This document shows, in pieces, positions 14,865 through 22,317 of a stretch of DNA of 22,317 nt. Position numbers and translations under genes: made by a program. The stretch is from Chitinophaga pinensis. GTDB lineage: Bacteria; Bacteroidota; Bacteroidia; Flavobacteriales_D; Crocinitomicaceae. Within the stretch, counting starts at the first letter, position 1; each line of letters begins with the position of its first letter. The stretch covers positions 1 to 22,317 of the forward strand of contig CAMBRH010000013.1 in assembly GCA_945870115.1 (NCBI GenBank). Reading direction: 5' to 3'. The notes beneath the pieces are model-generated. The model saw only the letters and a list, made by a program, of their open reading frames with translations. It was not told the DNA's origin and searched no databases.

Positions 14865-15626
14865 ATGAGATTTTTAACCCTATTTATATTAAGTTTTAAT
14901 TTCTCTTTTTCACAAGAAATAAATGCTAAGTTGGTGATTTCAAAAATCTCAGAGAAAGTTTATGTTTACACAACTTATAATGAATATAATGGTACTTTAT
15001 TTCCTGCAAATGGAATGTATGTTCTCACTGAAAAAGGCACAATTTTAATTGATACTCCTTGGGACACAACGCAATTTCAAATTTTATTGGATTCAATTAA
15101 TATCAAACACAAAAGTGATGTAGTTACTTGTATTTCATCACATTCACATGATGACCGTACAGCTGGTTTGGAATTTTATACTCAAAAAGGAATAAAAACA
15201 TATTCTAGTTTTCAGACTTATAATTTATGTCTAGTTAATAAAGAAAAAGTTGCTGAAAATTATTTTGTTTCTGATACAACTTTTCAGTTTGGTGAAACAA
15301 AAATTCAAACGTATTATCCAGGAAAAGGACATACTGAAGATAATATCGTTATTTGGCTTGAAAAAGAAAAAATCCTTTTTGGTGGTTGCTTTGTAAAAAG
15401 TATTGAGAATGATAATATAGGAAATATTGCTGATGCTGATATTAAAGCTTGGCCAAAAAGTATTGAGAACCTTCAGAATAAATTTCCTAACATGGAAATA
15501 GTAATTCCAGGTCATTTTAAGTGGTCTGATGCAAAATCGTTAAAACATACGTTGAAAATAATTAAAAATTATAATAAAACTCAGCGAAAATTACTTAGAC
15601 AAACTAAAACTGAAGTAAAAAAATAA
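14865..15626 (+). CDS. Subclass B1 metallo-beta-lactamase
   Basis: This 253-residue zinc hydrolase would be exported to the periplasm by the signal peptide MRFLTLFILSFNFSFS (Gln17 next). All B1 ligands are present: the HxHxD motif HSHDD (H93, H95, D97), H156 in GKGHTEDN, Cys175 in GGCFVKS and H217 in IPGHFKW. The substrate-binding Lys178 (BBL Lys224) and Asn187 (BBL Asn233) are also kept. These features separate it from B3 enzymes, glyoxalases and other MBL-fold hydrolases. It most resembles the chromosomal enzymes of Flavobacteriia (BlaB, IND, EBR and similar). Such enzymes open the beta-lactam ring of penicillins, cephalosporins and usually carbapenems. The length is normal, with a slightly long basic C-terminus (KTQRKLLRQTKTEVKK). 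It sits 5 bases after the barrel gene; no mobile element is adjacent, so it appears intrinsic. Activity is inferred. Confidence 0.92.
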   Translation: MRFLTLFILSFNFSFSQEINAKLVISKISEKVYVYTTYNEYNGTLFPANGMYVLTEKGTILIDTPWDTTQFQILLDSINIKHKSDVVTCISSHSHDDRTAGLEFYTQKGIKTYSSFQTYNLCLVNKEKVAENYFVSDTTFQFGETKIQTYYPGKGHTEDNIVIWLEKEKILFGGCFVKSIENDNIGNIADADIKAWPKSIENLQNKFPNMEIVIPGHFKWSDAKSLKHTLKIIKNYNKTQRKLLRQTKTEVKK

Positions 15627-15644
15627 AATATGTATCTACAATAA

Positions 15645-15681
15645 TTAAGTCTTTGGTCTTAAGTCTTGTAGTCCTAAGTCT
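15645..15681 (+). repeat. Three direct repeats of yTAAGTCT, period 14-15 bp
   Basis: TTAAGTCT at 15645-15652, TTAAGTCT at 15659-15666 and CTAAGTCT at 15674-15681 fill the gap between the metallo-beta-lactamase and the glycosylasparaginase start, ending 6 bases before the ATG. The purpose is unknown; slipped-strand variation or a regulator-binding array are possible. Confidence 0.6.
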
Positions 15682-15687
15682 AAAAAA

Positions 15688-16704
15688 ATGGATAGAAGAA
15701 AATTAATAAAAATTGGTGCTTTAGGTTCGATTTTGGGGCTTTCCAAATCTGTTTTTGGGGAAACTTCAAATGGAATTTTAATCAAAGAAAACAATTTGAT
15801 TGACAATGAACCAAAAAAAATGATTTACCCGAAAATTGTTTCAACATGGAATCATGGAATGGCAGCAAATCAAAAAGCGTGGGAAACAATTAAAAATGGT
15901 GGAACAGCTCTAGACGCAATCGAACAAGGTTTGAGAGTTACAGAGTCTGACCTTACGAATCGAAGCGTTGGAATAGGAGGGATGCCAGATAGAACGGGAC
16001 ATGTGACATTGGATGCTTGCATTATGGATGAACAATCTCGTTGTGGTTCAGTAGCTTTTTTAGAAGGCATAGATCATCCAATATCGGTGGCAAGAAAAGT
16101 GATGGAAACTACGCAACATGTGATGTTAGTAGGAAAAGGTGCAAAAGATTTTGCTATAGAAAATGGTTTTTCAAAAATTAAAACACCACTTCCTGAAGTT
16201 AAAGCTGAATGGAAAAAATGGTTAAAAGAACAAGAAAAAATTGTTAAACAACCACAAATAAACCATGAAAATCACGATACAATCGGCATGTTAGCAATGG
16301 ATAAAGACGGAAACATTTGCGGTGGATGCACAACTAGTGGATGGGCTTATAAATTGCATGGTCGAGTAGGGGATTCTCCCATAATCGGGGCTGGATTATT
16401 CATTGATAATGAAGTTGGAGGTGCAGTTGCAACTGGATTGGGTGAAGCGATTATTCGTATTGCTGGAAGTCATACTGTTGTAGAATTAATGCGTCAAGGT
16501 GCTTCCGCTATGGAAGCATGTAAAGAAACGGTTGATAGAATAATCAAAAAACACAAAAATCTAGAAGGTCTTCAATGTGGTTTTTTAGCAATTGATAAAA
16601 ACGGAAGTGTTGGAGCTTTTTCAGTTTACAATGGATTTAATTTTGCTTATACCGATGAAAAACAACATAAGATGATTGACGCGCATTTTGATAGAACTTG
16701 GTGA
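15688..16704 (+). CDS. N(4)-(beta-N-acetylglucosaminyl)-L-asparaginase (glycosylasparaginase)
   Basis: This 338-residue N-terminal nucleophile hydrolase cleaves the bond between asparagine and N-acetylglucosamine, or acts as a related asparaginase/isoaspartyl peptidase. The precursor self-cleaves before the threonine in HDTIGM (Thr198), which becomes the nucleophile of the beta subunit. Supporting segments are STWNHG near residue 52, GGTALDAIEQGL, SVGIGGMPDRTG, CGGCTTSGWAYK (about 211-222), GRVGDSPIIGAG and GAVATGLGEAI. The DR..G/GRVGDSP pattern points to glycosylasparaginase rather than plain IaaA. The N-terminus MDRRKLIKIGALGSILGLS resembles a twin-arginine signal, so it may be exported folded. 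It is followed by another exported hydrolase, which would fit degradation of glycopeptides in the periplasm. Confidence 0.9.
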   Translation: MDRRKLIKIGALGSILGLSKSVFGETSNGILIKENNLIDNEPKKMIYPKIVSTWNHGMAANQKAWETIKNGGTALDAIEQGLRVTESDLTNRSVGIGGMPDRTGHVTLDACIMDEQSRCGSVAFLEGIDHPISVARKVMETTQHVMLVGKGAKDFAIENGFSKIKTPLPEVKAEWKKWLKEQEKIVKQPQINHENHDTIGMLAMDKDGNICGGCTTSGWAYKLHGRVGDSPIIGAGLFIDNEVGGAVATGLGEAIIRIAGSHTVVELMRQGASAMEACKETVDRIIKKHKNLEGLQCGFLAIDKNGSVGAFSVYNGFNFAYTDEKQHKMIDAHFDRTW

Positions 16705-16776
16705 AAATAATTATGAGTTATGAATATTGTAAAGATAAAATTCATAGCATTTTATTTAGTTAAGTTTTAAATGTAC

Positions 16777-16816
16777 AACAATCAAATAATCTAAAAATCC
16801 AATAATCGAATAATCC
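16777..16816 (+). repeat. Five tandem copies of the octamer AATAATCN
   Basis: Five consecutive 8-bp units begin at 16777, 16785, 16793, 16801 and 16809; three match AATAATCN exactly and two have one change (AACAATCA, AAAAATCC). The array ends 8 bases before the ATG of the M13 peptidase and lies in the only region available for its promoter and leader. Confidence 0.75.
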
Positions 16817-16824
16817 AAAATAAA

Positions 16825-18879
16825 ATGAAAAAAACAATCCTTTTAATAAACTTAACTTTTTTTGTACTTGCATGTTCAACATCAAAAAATAAAACAAATT
16901 CTCAAGTAAATTCTGGTTCAAAAAAGAAAGAAATTACCTTTAATCAAGATTACATTGATAAATCTGTTCGTCCCCAAGATGATTTTTTCAAATACGCAAA
17001 TGGAATTTGGGTTCAGAACAATCCTGTTCCTGCAAGTGAATCACGTTGGGGTAGTTTCAATGAACTCGATCAAGCAAATAAATTGAAAATTTCCAAAATT
17101 TTGGAGGAATTAAAGGATGGAGTTTATGACAAAAATTCGATTGAAAATTTATTAGGAGCTTATTTTTCATCCTTTATTGATATCAAAAAACGTGATGAAT
17201 TAGGAATTTCACCTATTAAAAAAGACCTAGCGAAGATTCAGGCAATTACTTCTTATGCTGATTATGCTGGAATTATTGCGGAACAACATAAATATGGAAT
17301 TAGTTCAATTTTTGGTTTAGGTGTAGGTCAAGATTTGAAAAAAGTAAATGAAAACATAACCTATATTGGACAAGCAAATTTAGGCTTACCAAATAAAGAA
17401 TATTATATTGATGAAAACAAAAAAGATATTCTTGAAAAATACCAAACTCATATTGAAAATACTTTTATTTTGGCAGGATATGAAGCAAAAATAGCAAAAA
17501 AAGCAGCTAGAAATTGTGTAGTTTTTGAAATCCAATTAGCAGAAAAAATGATGAGCCCAGCGGAATTAAGAATTCCTGAAGACTCATATAATTTATTTTC
17601 TAAAAAAGAAACAGAGTCAATGTTAAAAAACCTTGATTTTGATAAATATCTAAGTAGCGTTGGAAGTCAATCTTTTGAAAACATCGTTGTAGGGCAACCT
17701 GCCTATTTAAAGCATTTGAATAAAATGGTAAAAGATGTTCAAATTGAAATTTGGAAAGATTATTTGACTTGGAATACATTAAATTTTTATGCTGGGCATT
17801 TAGATTCAAAATTTGAAGCAGAAGATTTTGCTTTTAATGAAACAATTTTAAGTGGAAAATCAAAAATGAAGCCGATTAACGAACGTGCGATAAATGAAAT
17901 TACAGAAATGTCAATTGGCGAAGCTTTAGGAAATATGTTTGTAAAAAAATATTTTTCTGAAAAATCGCAGCAACGCGTTAATGTAATGGTTGATAATCTT
18001 TTATTGACATTTAATGAGCGAATCAAAAACTTAACTTGGATGACAGATTCTACTAAGTTAGAAGCCTTAAATAAGTTAAATTCTATTGGTAGAAAGTTAG
18101 GATTTCCTTCAAAATGGGAAGATTTTTCTGATTTACAATTAACAAAAGATTCTTACGTTGAAAACATTAAAAAATGTTTTGCTCGTGATGTGAGCAAAAA
18201 CTTCAAGGAACTTTATTTGCCAATCGACAAGCAAAAATGGGGGATGCCAGCGCACATGATTAATGCTTATTATCATCCTTTATTGAATGAAATCGTGTTC
18301 CCAGCTGGAATTATGCAATCACCATTTTTTGAGGAAAATGGCGAAGATGCAATCAATTACGGTCGAATTGGAATGGTTATTGGACATGAATTCACCCACG
18401 GTTTTGATGATATGGGTTCAAAATTTGCAGCTGATGGAAGTTTTACAAACTGGTGGTCGGAAGAAGACCGAAAATTATTTGAAGAAAAAACCAAAGTTTT
18501 GGGTGAAACTTTTTCTGGATTTTGTCCAATTGAGGGGCATTGTGTTAATTCTGAATTAACTATGGGAGAAAATATTGCCGATTTAGGTGGGATTACTTTA
18601 GCCTATTATGCATATACAAAAACAGACGAATTTAAATCAGGTGAATTGAAAAATGGATTTACACCTGCACAACGTTTCTTTATTTCCTTTGCTCAGCTTT
18701 GGAAAATTAATTACACAGATGCTGAAATGAAAAAAAGAATTGCAAATGACGAGCATTCTCCAGGGATGTATCGAGTTAACGGACCATTAATGAATTGTCC
18801 CGAATTTCATGAAGCTTTTGAAGTTAAAGAAGGTGACAAAATGAGAAATTCTTTGTTGAAAGTCGCAAAAATTTGGTAA
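16825..18879 (+). CDS. M13-family zinc metallopeptidase (neprilysin/PepO-like), lipoprotein
   Basis: This 684-residue endopeptidase has the M13 layout. A lipoprotein signal ends at VLAC (Cys17). The N-terminal M13 domain opens with SVRPQDDFFKYANGIWVQNNP and is followed by the C-terminal peptidase domain. The zinc site is complete: HEFTH at H521-H525 with catalytic Glu522, and the third ligand Glu582 in GENIADLGG, with Asp586 in the same motif. The substrate-binding NAYYHP motif lies just before the peptidase core. The protein should be lipid-anchored facing the periplasm or surface and cut peptides below roughly 40 residues, as the family does. Length is typical. It has its own intergenic region upstream with octamer repeats. 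Confidence 0.95.
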   Translation: MKKTILLINLTFFVLACSTSKNKTNSQVNSGSKKKEITFNQDYIDKSVRPQDDFFKYANGIWVQNNPVPASESRWGSFNELDQANKLKISKILEELKDGVYDKNSIENLLGAYFSSFIDIKKRDELGISPIKKDLAKIQAITSYADYAGIIAEQHKYGISSIFGLGVGQDLKKVNENITYIGQANLGLPNKEYYIDENKKDILEKYQTHIENTFILAGYEAKIAKKAARNCVVFEIQLAEKMMSPAELRIPEDSYNLFSKKETESMLKNLDFDKYLSSVGSQSFENIVVGQPAYLKHLNKMVKDVQIEIWKDYLTWNTLNFYAGHLDSKFEAEDFAFNETILSGKSKMKPINERAINEITEMSIGEALGNMFVKKYFSEKSQQRVNVMVDNLLLTFNERIKNLTWMTDSTKLEALNKLNSIGRKLGFPSKWEDFSDLQLTKDSYVENIKKCFARDVSKNFKELYLPIDKQKWGMPAHMINAYYHPLLNEIVFPAGIMQSPFFEENGEDAINYGRIGMVIGHEFTHGFDDMGSKFAADGSFTNWWSEEDRKLFEEKTKVLGETFSGFCPIEGHCVNSELTMGENIADLGGITLAYYAYTKTDEFKSGELKNGFTPAQRFFISFAQLWKINYTDAEMKKRIANDEHSPGMYRVNGPLMNCPEFHEAFEVKEGDKMRNSLLKVAKIW

Positions 18880-19035
18880 AATTGAATCTGACTTTAACAT
18901 TTAAATAAACAAAAACAGTACTTTACACTTTAAATCCCAAAAGATGTTAATTTATTTTAAATAAAATTAGTACTTTCGGGACGAGAAAAACTATCTTAAA
19001 AACTTATTATAGCATTTTAAAAATATATTTTATTT

Positions 19036-21381
19036 ATGAAATTTACTAAATTCATTTCGCTTTCTTTATTTTTATTAATCACATCTTTTTATTTTGGGCA
19101 ATCAGCAACTGTGCGTGGATTTGTTTATGAAAAAGAAAATGGAGAGCCAATTCCATTTCAAAAGGTCAAATTAGTTACTGTGAACAAGACAATTTATGGT
19201 GCGGTTACTGATTTGAATGGTTTTTTCTCTATTCCAAAATTAATTATAGGTGTTTATACATTAAAAGTTGAAAGTAGTGGATTTGATTCAATTTCAAAAA
19301 AAGTAGAAATTACGAAAGCAAATCAAATTGTCGATTTAAAAATTGAACTTATTAAGACTGAAAAGGTTAAAAATATGGATCAAATAGATGTCAGTGCAAT
19401 TGCAAAAACAAAAAAAACGGAAGTTGGAACTTCAGTAATTAAATTAGATAAAAAGGGCTTAGAAAGAATTCCAAGTGTTGGAGCTGAAAATGATATTGTT
19501 GGTGCTTTAAGTGTTACACCTGGGGTTGTTACAACTGGAGATCAAGGAGGACAATTATATGTTCGGGGAGGAACTCCAATTCAGAATAAAATTTTGTTAG
19601 ATGGAATGACAATTTATACACCATTTCACTCAATTGGTTTTTTCTCAATTTTTGAGACCGAATTAGTGAAAAATGTTGATATTTATACTGGAGGATTTGA
19701 CTCAAAATATGGAGGAAGAATTTCTTCTGTAATGGATATTTCATATCGAGATGGAAATAAAAGAAAGCAAGGTGGTAAAATTTCTGTAAGTCCATTTTTG
19801 GCTAAATTGGTTTTAGAAGGTCCGATTTCAAGGGGAAAAGATGGTAAAGAAAATAATAATTCTTATATATTTTCAGCTAAACATTGCTTGTTAGATTATA
19901 CTTCAAAATCTCTTTATCCGACTGTGAATGAAGGGAATGGTTTGCCTTTTGCATTTACTGATTTATATGGTAAAATTACTTTAGGGTCAACTGGAGGTTC
20001 AAAATTCAGCGTTTTTGGATTGAGTAATTCAGATAATGTTAATTACCAAGATTTGGCAAAATTATCTTGGAGTCAAAGAGGTGGAGGTATGAATTTCTTA
20101 TTAATTCCAGCAGGTACACCAGTATTTATTAGAGGACATTTGAACGCATCAAAATACTCAATAGCTTTTGAAGAATTTGGATCACCGGTAGATTCAAGTT
20201 CAATTGGTGGTGCTGAATTAGGATTTGATTTCTCATTCTTCCAAAAAAATGAAGGTCAATTGGATATAGGAGTTGCAATTAATGGTTTCAATACAAAATA
20301 TACAACTTATAATGAAGCTGCTCGAAAAATCACAGATGATAATTTTAGTTTCGAATTTAATTCATACATTAATTACAAAATTATTCGTGGACGTTTCGTT
20401 ATTCAGCCAGGAGTGAGGTTACAAGCATATTTATCTCAAAATACAATTTCTCCAGAACCAAGATTGGGAATCAAATACAATGCTTCTGAAAATTTCAGAC
20501 TTAAATTCTCTGGGGGTAGATATTCACAAAATTTCACTTCTGCTTCATCAGACAAAGATATTGTGAATTTATTTAATGGACTTTTATCAGCACCAACAAA
20601 TTACCAAAAAGAATTTGTATCAGAAACTGGAAATGTTTCAACGGTTAAAAATGCCTTACAATATTCTTGGCATGCGATTTTAGGTACAGAATATGATGTA
20701 AATAAATTCTGGAGTGTAAATTTAGAAGGGTATTACAAATTATTTACCCAATTGAGTAATTTAAATCAAAACAAAGTGTATGACGATGAACCTCAATTTG
20801 AAAACATTGCAGATGTTTACAAAAAAGATTTCATAATAGAATCAGGTAAATCTTATGGAGCTGATTTATTAGTGAAATATTCAAAAGATAGATGGTTTTT
20901 ATGGGCTGTATATTCTCTAGGATATTCCACAAGATGGGATGGTTTAACTTCTTATGCTCCAGTCTTTGACAGACGTCACAACATTAATTTAGTTGGAACT
21001 TATTTATTCGGAAAAAAGAAAAATTTAGAATTAAGTACACGCTGGAATTTAGGATCGGGTTTACCTTATACTCCAAATGCAGGAGGATACCAAAATGAAG
21101 ATTTTAATCAAGGAATAAGCACAAATATTACTACTTCCAATTCTTCAACTACTTCAACAGTTTATGGAGCCTTTAACAGTCAAAGATTACCATATTATCA
21201 CAGACTTGATATAACTGTAAAAAAGAATTTTGAATTCAAGAACAAAACTAAAATGGAAATCATTGCAAGTGTAACGAATGTTTACAATAGAAATAATATT
21301 TTTTATAAAAATAGAATTACAGGAAAAGAAATTTACCAATTTCCTTTCTTACCAAGTTTAGGGGTGAGCTATAAATTTTAA
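19036..21381 (+). CDS. TonB-dependent receptor with carboxypeptidase-regulatory-like N-terminal domain
   Basis: This 781-residue outer-membrane receptor has a signal peptide of about 21 residues ending SFYFG with Gln next. A CarboxypepD_reg-like beta-sandwich (about 24-105: TVRGFVYEKENGEPIPFQKVKL, GAVTDLNGFFSIPKL) comes first. The plug domain (about 135-235) carries ALSVTPGVVTTGDQGGQLYVRGG, ILLDGM and GGFDSKYGGRISSVMDI. A 22-strand type barrel follows, ending in the terminal aromatic YKF. Imports through such receptors are powered by TonB-ExbBD. No SusD-like partner gene follows, so it is not a classical Sus pair; the substrate (siderophore, peptide or other) is not deducible. A near-match -7 element, TACTTTCG at 18971-18978, lies 58 bases upstream. 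It follows the M13 peptidase on the same strand after 156 bases. Confidence 0.93.
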   Translation: MKFTKFISLSLFLLITSFYFGQSATVRGFVYEKENGEPIPFQKVKLVTVNKTIYGAVTDLNGFFSIPKLIIGVYTLKVESSGFDSISKKVEITKANQIVDLKIELIKTEKVKNMDQIDVSAIAKTKKTEVGTSVIKLDKKGLERIPSVGAENDIVGALSVTPGVVTTGDQGGQLYVRGGTPIQNKILLDGMTIYTPFHSIGFFSIFETELVKNVDIYTGGFDSKYGGRISSVMDISYRDGNKRKQGGKISVSPFLAKLVLEGPISRGKDGKENNNSYIFSAKHCLLDYTSKSLYPTVNEGNGLPFAFTDLYGKITLGSTGGSKFSVFGLSNSDNVNYQDLAKLSWSQRGGGMNFLLIPAGTPVFIRGHLNASKYSIAFEEFGSPVDSSSIGGAELGFDFSFFQKNEGQLDIGVAINGFNTKYTTYNEAARKITDDNFSFEFNSYINYKIIRGRFVIQPGVRLQAYLSQNTISPEPRLGIKYNASENFRLKFSGGRYSQNFTSASSDKDIVNLFNGLLSAPTNYQKEFVSETGNVSTVKNALQYSWHAILGTEYDVNKFWSVNLEGYYKLFTQLSNLNQNKVYDDEPQFENIADVYKKDFIIESGKSYGADLLVKYSKDRWFLWAVYSLGYSTRWDGLTSYAPVFDRRHNINLVGTYLFGKKKNLELSTRWNLGSGLPYTPNAGGYQNEDFNQGISTNITTSNSSTTSTVYGAFNSQRLPYYHRLDITVKKNFEFKNKTKMEIIASVTNVYNRNNIFYKNRITGKEIYQFPFLPSLGVSYKF

Positions 21382-21465
21382 TTTTATTTTCAGTGTGTTA
21401 TTTGTTTGTTATCAGTTAATTACGAAAAGATTAAAAAATAATTCAAAAAAAACTGATTTTTCCCA

Positions 21466-21495
21466 TTGTCAAACAAAATAAAGTCTGTATATTTG
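21466..21495 (+). promoter_or_regulatory. Promoter of tRNA-Lys
   Basis: A TTG at 21466-21468 and TATATTTG at 21488-21495 are separated by 19 bases, the textbook Bacteroidota TTG-N19-TAnnTTTG arrangement, followed by CACCC. Transcription should start about 7 bases downstream, roughly 30 bases before the tRNA. Confidence 0.75.
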
Positions 21496-21530
21496 CACCC
21501 GCTAAGAGCTTATACTTAAAGCGAAAATTA

Positions 21531-21603
21531 GATTCCGTAGCTCAGCTGGTAGAGCAATACACTTTTAATGTATGGGTCCTGGGTTCGAATCCCAGCGGGA
21601 TCA
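21531..21603 (+). tRNA. tRNA-Lys (anticodon UUU)
   Basis: A full cloverleaf of 73 bases can be drawn: acceptor stem GATTCCG/CGGGATC with one T-G pair, D stem GCTC/GAGC, anticodon stem ATACA/TGTAT with loop CTTTTAA (anticodon TTT), five-base variable loop, T stem CTGGG/CCCAG with loop TTCGAAT, and discriminator A. The CCA end is not encoded. It reads codons AAA and AAG. An integrase gene lies directly downstream on the same strand, so the 3' end is the probable attachment site of an integrated element. Confidence 0.97.
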
Positions 21604-21606
21604 CAT

Positions 21607-21634
21607 AAAGCCTCGATTTTATCGGGGCTTTTTC
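21607..21634 (+). terminator. Intrinsic terminator of tRNA-Lys
   Basis: The stem AAAGCCTCGAT/ATCGGGGCTTT-type pairing (11 pairs, one T-G) with a TTT loop at 21618-21620 is followed by a run of T. It starts 4 bases after the tRNA. Confidence 0.85.
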
Positions 21635-21729
21635 TATTAATAGCCCTATATTTAAGGATTTTCAACGTTTTCGCTCTCCCTCTCACATTGAAATAATTGA
21701 TTAATTCATCAATTTGCACTCAATTTCTC

Positions 21730-21773
21730 GTAACCTATTCCGTAACCTAAAAATTCTACGTTACTTTGGTTAC
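21730..21773. repeat. GTAACC direct and inverted repeats upstream of the integrase
   Basis: GTAACCTA occurs at 21730-21737 and 21742-21749 (12-bp period), and the opposite orientation occurs as GTTAC at 21760-21764 and GGTTAC at 21768-21773. The cluster lies between the tRNA 3' end and the integrase start, where arm-type integrase or excisionase binding sites are expected. The assignment is by position and pattern only. Confidence 0.5.
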
Positions 21774-21878
21774 TGAAAATCATGTATCGTTGATTATATC
21801 TAAGCTGTAGCGATTTTTATTTTGCTTAAAAACAGGAAAATCCTTGAACGATTTACATCATTTTTAATTGAAAATGTT

Positions 21879-22317
21879 ATGAAAAATCATCAGAAATTTA
21901 GTGTATTGTTTTGGTTGTATCATCAAAAGCAAAAAAACGGTTTATCTCCTTTGTATATCAGAGTTTATATTGATAGCAAAAGAACCGAAATTGCAACGAA
22001 TATTTACATTGATCCAAAGGAATGGGACAAGCGACAATTACGAGTAAAAGCAAGTGTTAAAAACAATCATTTAATAAATGGGGTAATTGATAAATCAAGA
22101 AACCAATTACAACAAATCTTTTTAGATTTCGCATCGAGAGGATTAAAAACTACAGCTATTGAAATTAAAAATGTTTACATTGGAAAACCAGCGATAATTG
22201 AGGAAGTTCCAAAAGACAAAACAATTCTGGAAGCATTCGACTATCACAATTTAAAGATGGCTGAATTAGTGAAAATTTCCAAAGTAACAAACAGCACTTT
22301 AACCAGGTATAAAATTA
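21879..22317 (+). CDS. Tyrosine-type site-specific integrase, N-terminal part
   Basis: The first 146 codons of a Bacteroidota phage/ICE-type tyrosine recombinase run out of the window. The start MKNHQKFSVLFWLYHQKQ, then LYIRVYIDSKRTEIATNIYI and DPKEWD, is the characteristic arm-DNA-binding domain of this family (compare CTn/ICE integrases). From about residue 115 the core-binding SAM-like domain begins (TILEAFDYHNLKMAELV...). The catalytic Arg-His-Arg-Tyr residues lie beyond the edge, so activity cannot be judged. I chose the ATG at 21879 because conservation begins there; an earlier ATG at 21874 is in another frame and stops at once. It lies 275 bases after tRNA-Lys, same orientation, marking one end of a mobile element. 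Confidence 0.92.
   Translation, partial: MKNHQKFSVLFWLYHQKQKNGLSPLYIRVYIDSKRTEIATNIYIDPKEWDKRQLRVKASVKNNHLINGVIDKSRNQLQQIFLDFASRGLKTTAIEIKNVYIGKPAIIEEVPKDKTILEAFDYHNLKMAELVKISKVTNSTLTRYKI

Noticed and set aside
21528..21719. Minus-strand reading frame with AGIRTQDPYIKSVLLYQLSYGI
   Set aside because: This is the familiar antisense translation of a tRNA gene, here tRNA-Lys, and not a protein.

Overview
The window is AT-rich chromosomal DNA from a member of the Bacteroidota, most likely Flavobacteriales. The evidence is the second type IIA topoisomerase pair (ParE followed by ParC with the KYHPHGDAS signature), promoter elements of the TAnnTTTG type, lipoproteins and secreted proteins with Bacteroidota-style signal peptides (Gln right after the cleavage site), a secreted protein with a type IX secretion (T9SS) C-terminal tail, a TonB-dependent receptor with an N-terminal carboxypeptidase-regulatory-like domain, and a tRNA gene without encoded CCA. 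The genus cannot be fixed from the sequence alone.

Left part (1-7.85 kb): parC (partial) and parE run leftwards. Rightwards follow a small coiled-coil lipoprotein, a 421-bp gene-free stretch with two long inverted repeats, and a tight four-gene run: an unknown exported or anchored protein, a two-TM protein, a conserved Bacteroidota protein of unknown function and a SUI1/YciH-like factor. Leftwards again come an SRPBCC/AHSA1 protein, a lipoprotein of the acetolactate decarboxylase family and an MFS transporter.

Middle (7.9-13.5 kb): alaS is complete. It is followed by a REP-associated (IS200-like, HUH) transposase whose own reading frame contains a perfect 48-bp palindrome next to 18-bp tandem repeats. 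Then come a TTG-start GT4-type glycosyltransferase ending in a probable bidirectional terminator, and a convergent T9SS-exported DNRLRE-type protein.

Right part (13.6-22.3 kb): a probable operon holds a serine hydrolase, a small predicted outer-membrane barrel protein and a complete subclass B1 metallo-beta-lactamase with all zinc ligands. Next are an exported glycosylasparaginase, an M13 zinc metallopeptidase lipoprotein (each preceded by a short tandem repeat just before its start codon) and a TonB-dependent receptor. The window ends with tRNA-Lys(UUU), its promoter and terminator, and, 275 bp downstream, the 5' end of a phage-type tyrosine integrase. This looks like the left boundary of an integrated element (ICE, prophage or island) whose body lies beyond the window.

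Most of the region is housekeeping plus cell-envelope genes. The parts most worth a second look are the palindrome-bearing transposase, the B1 metallo-beta-lactamase operon, the acetolactate-decarboxylase-like lipoprotein, the structured non-coding stretch at 3.19-3.37 kb and the tRNA-Lys/integrase junction.
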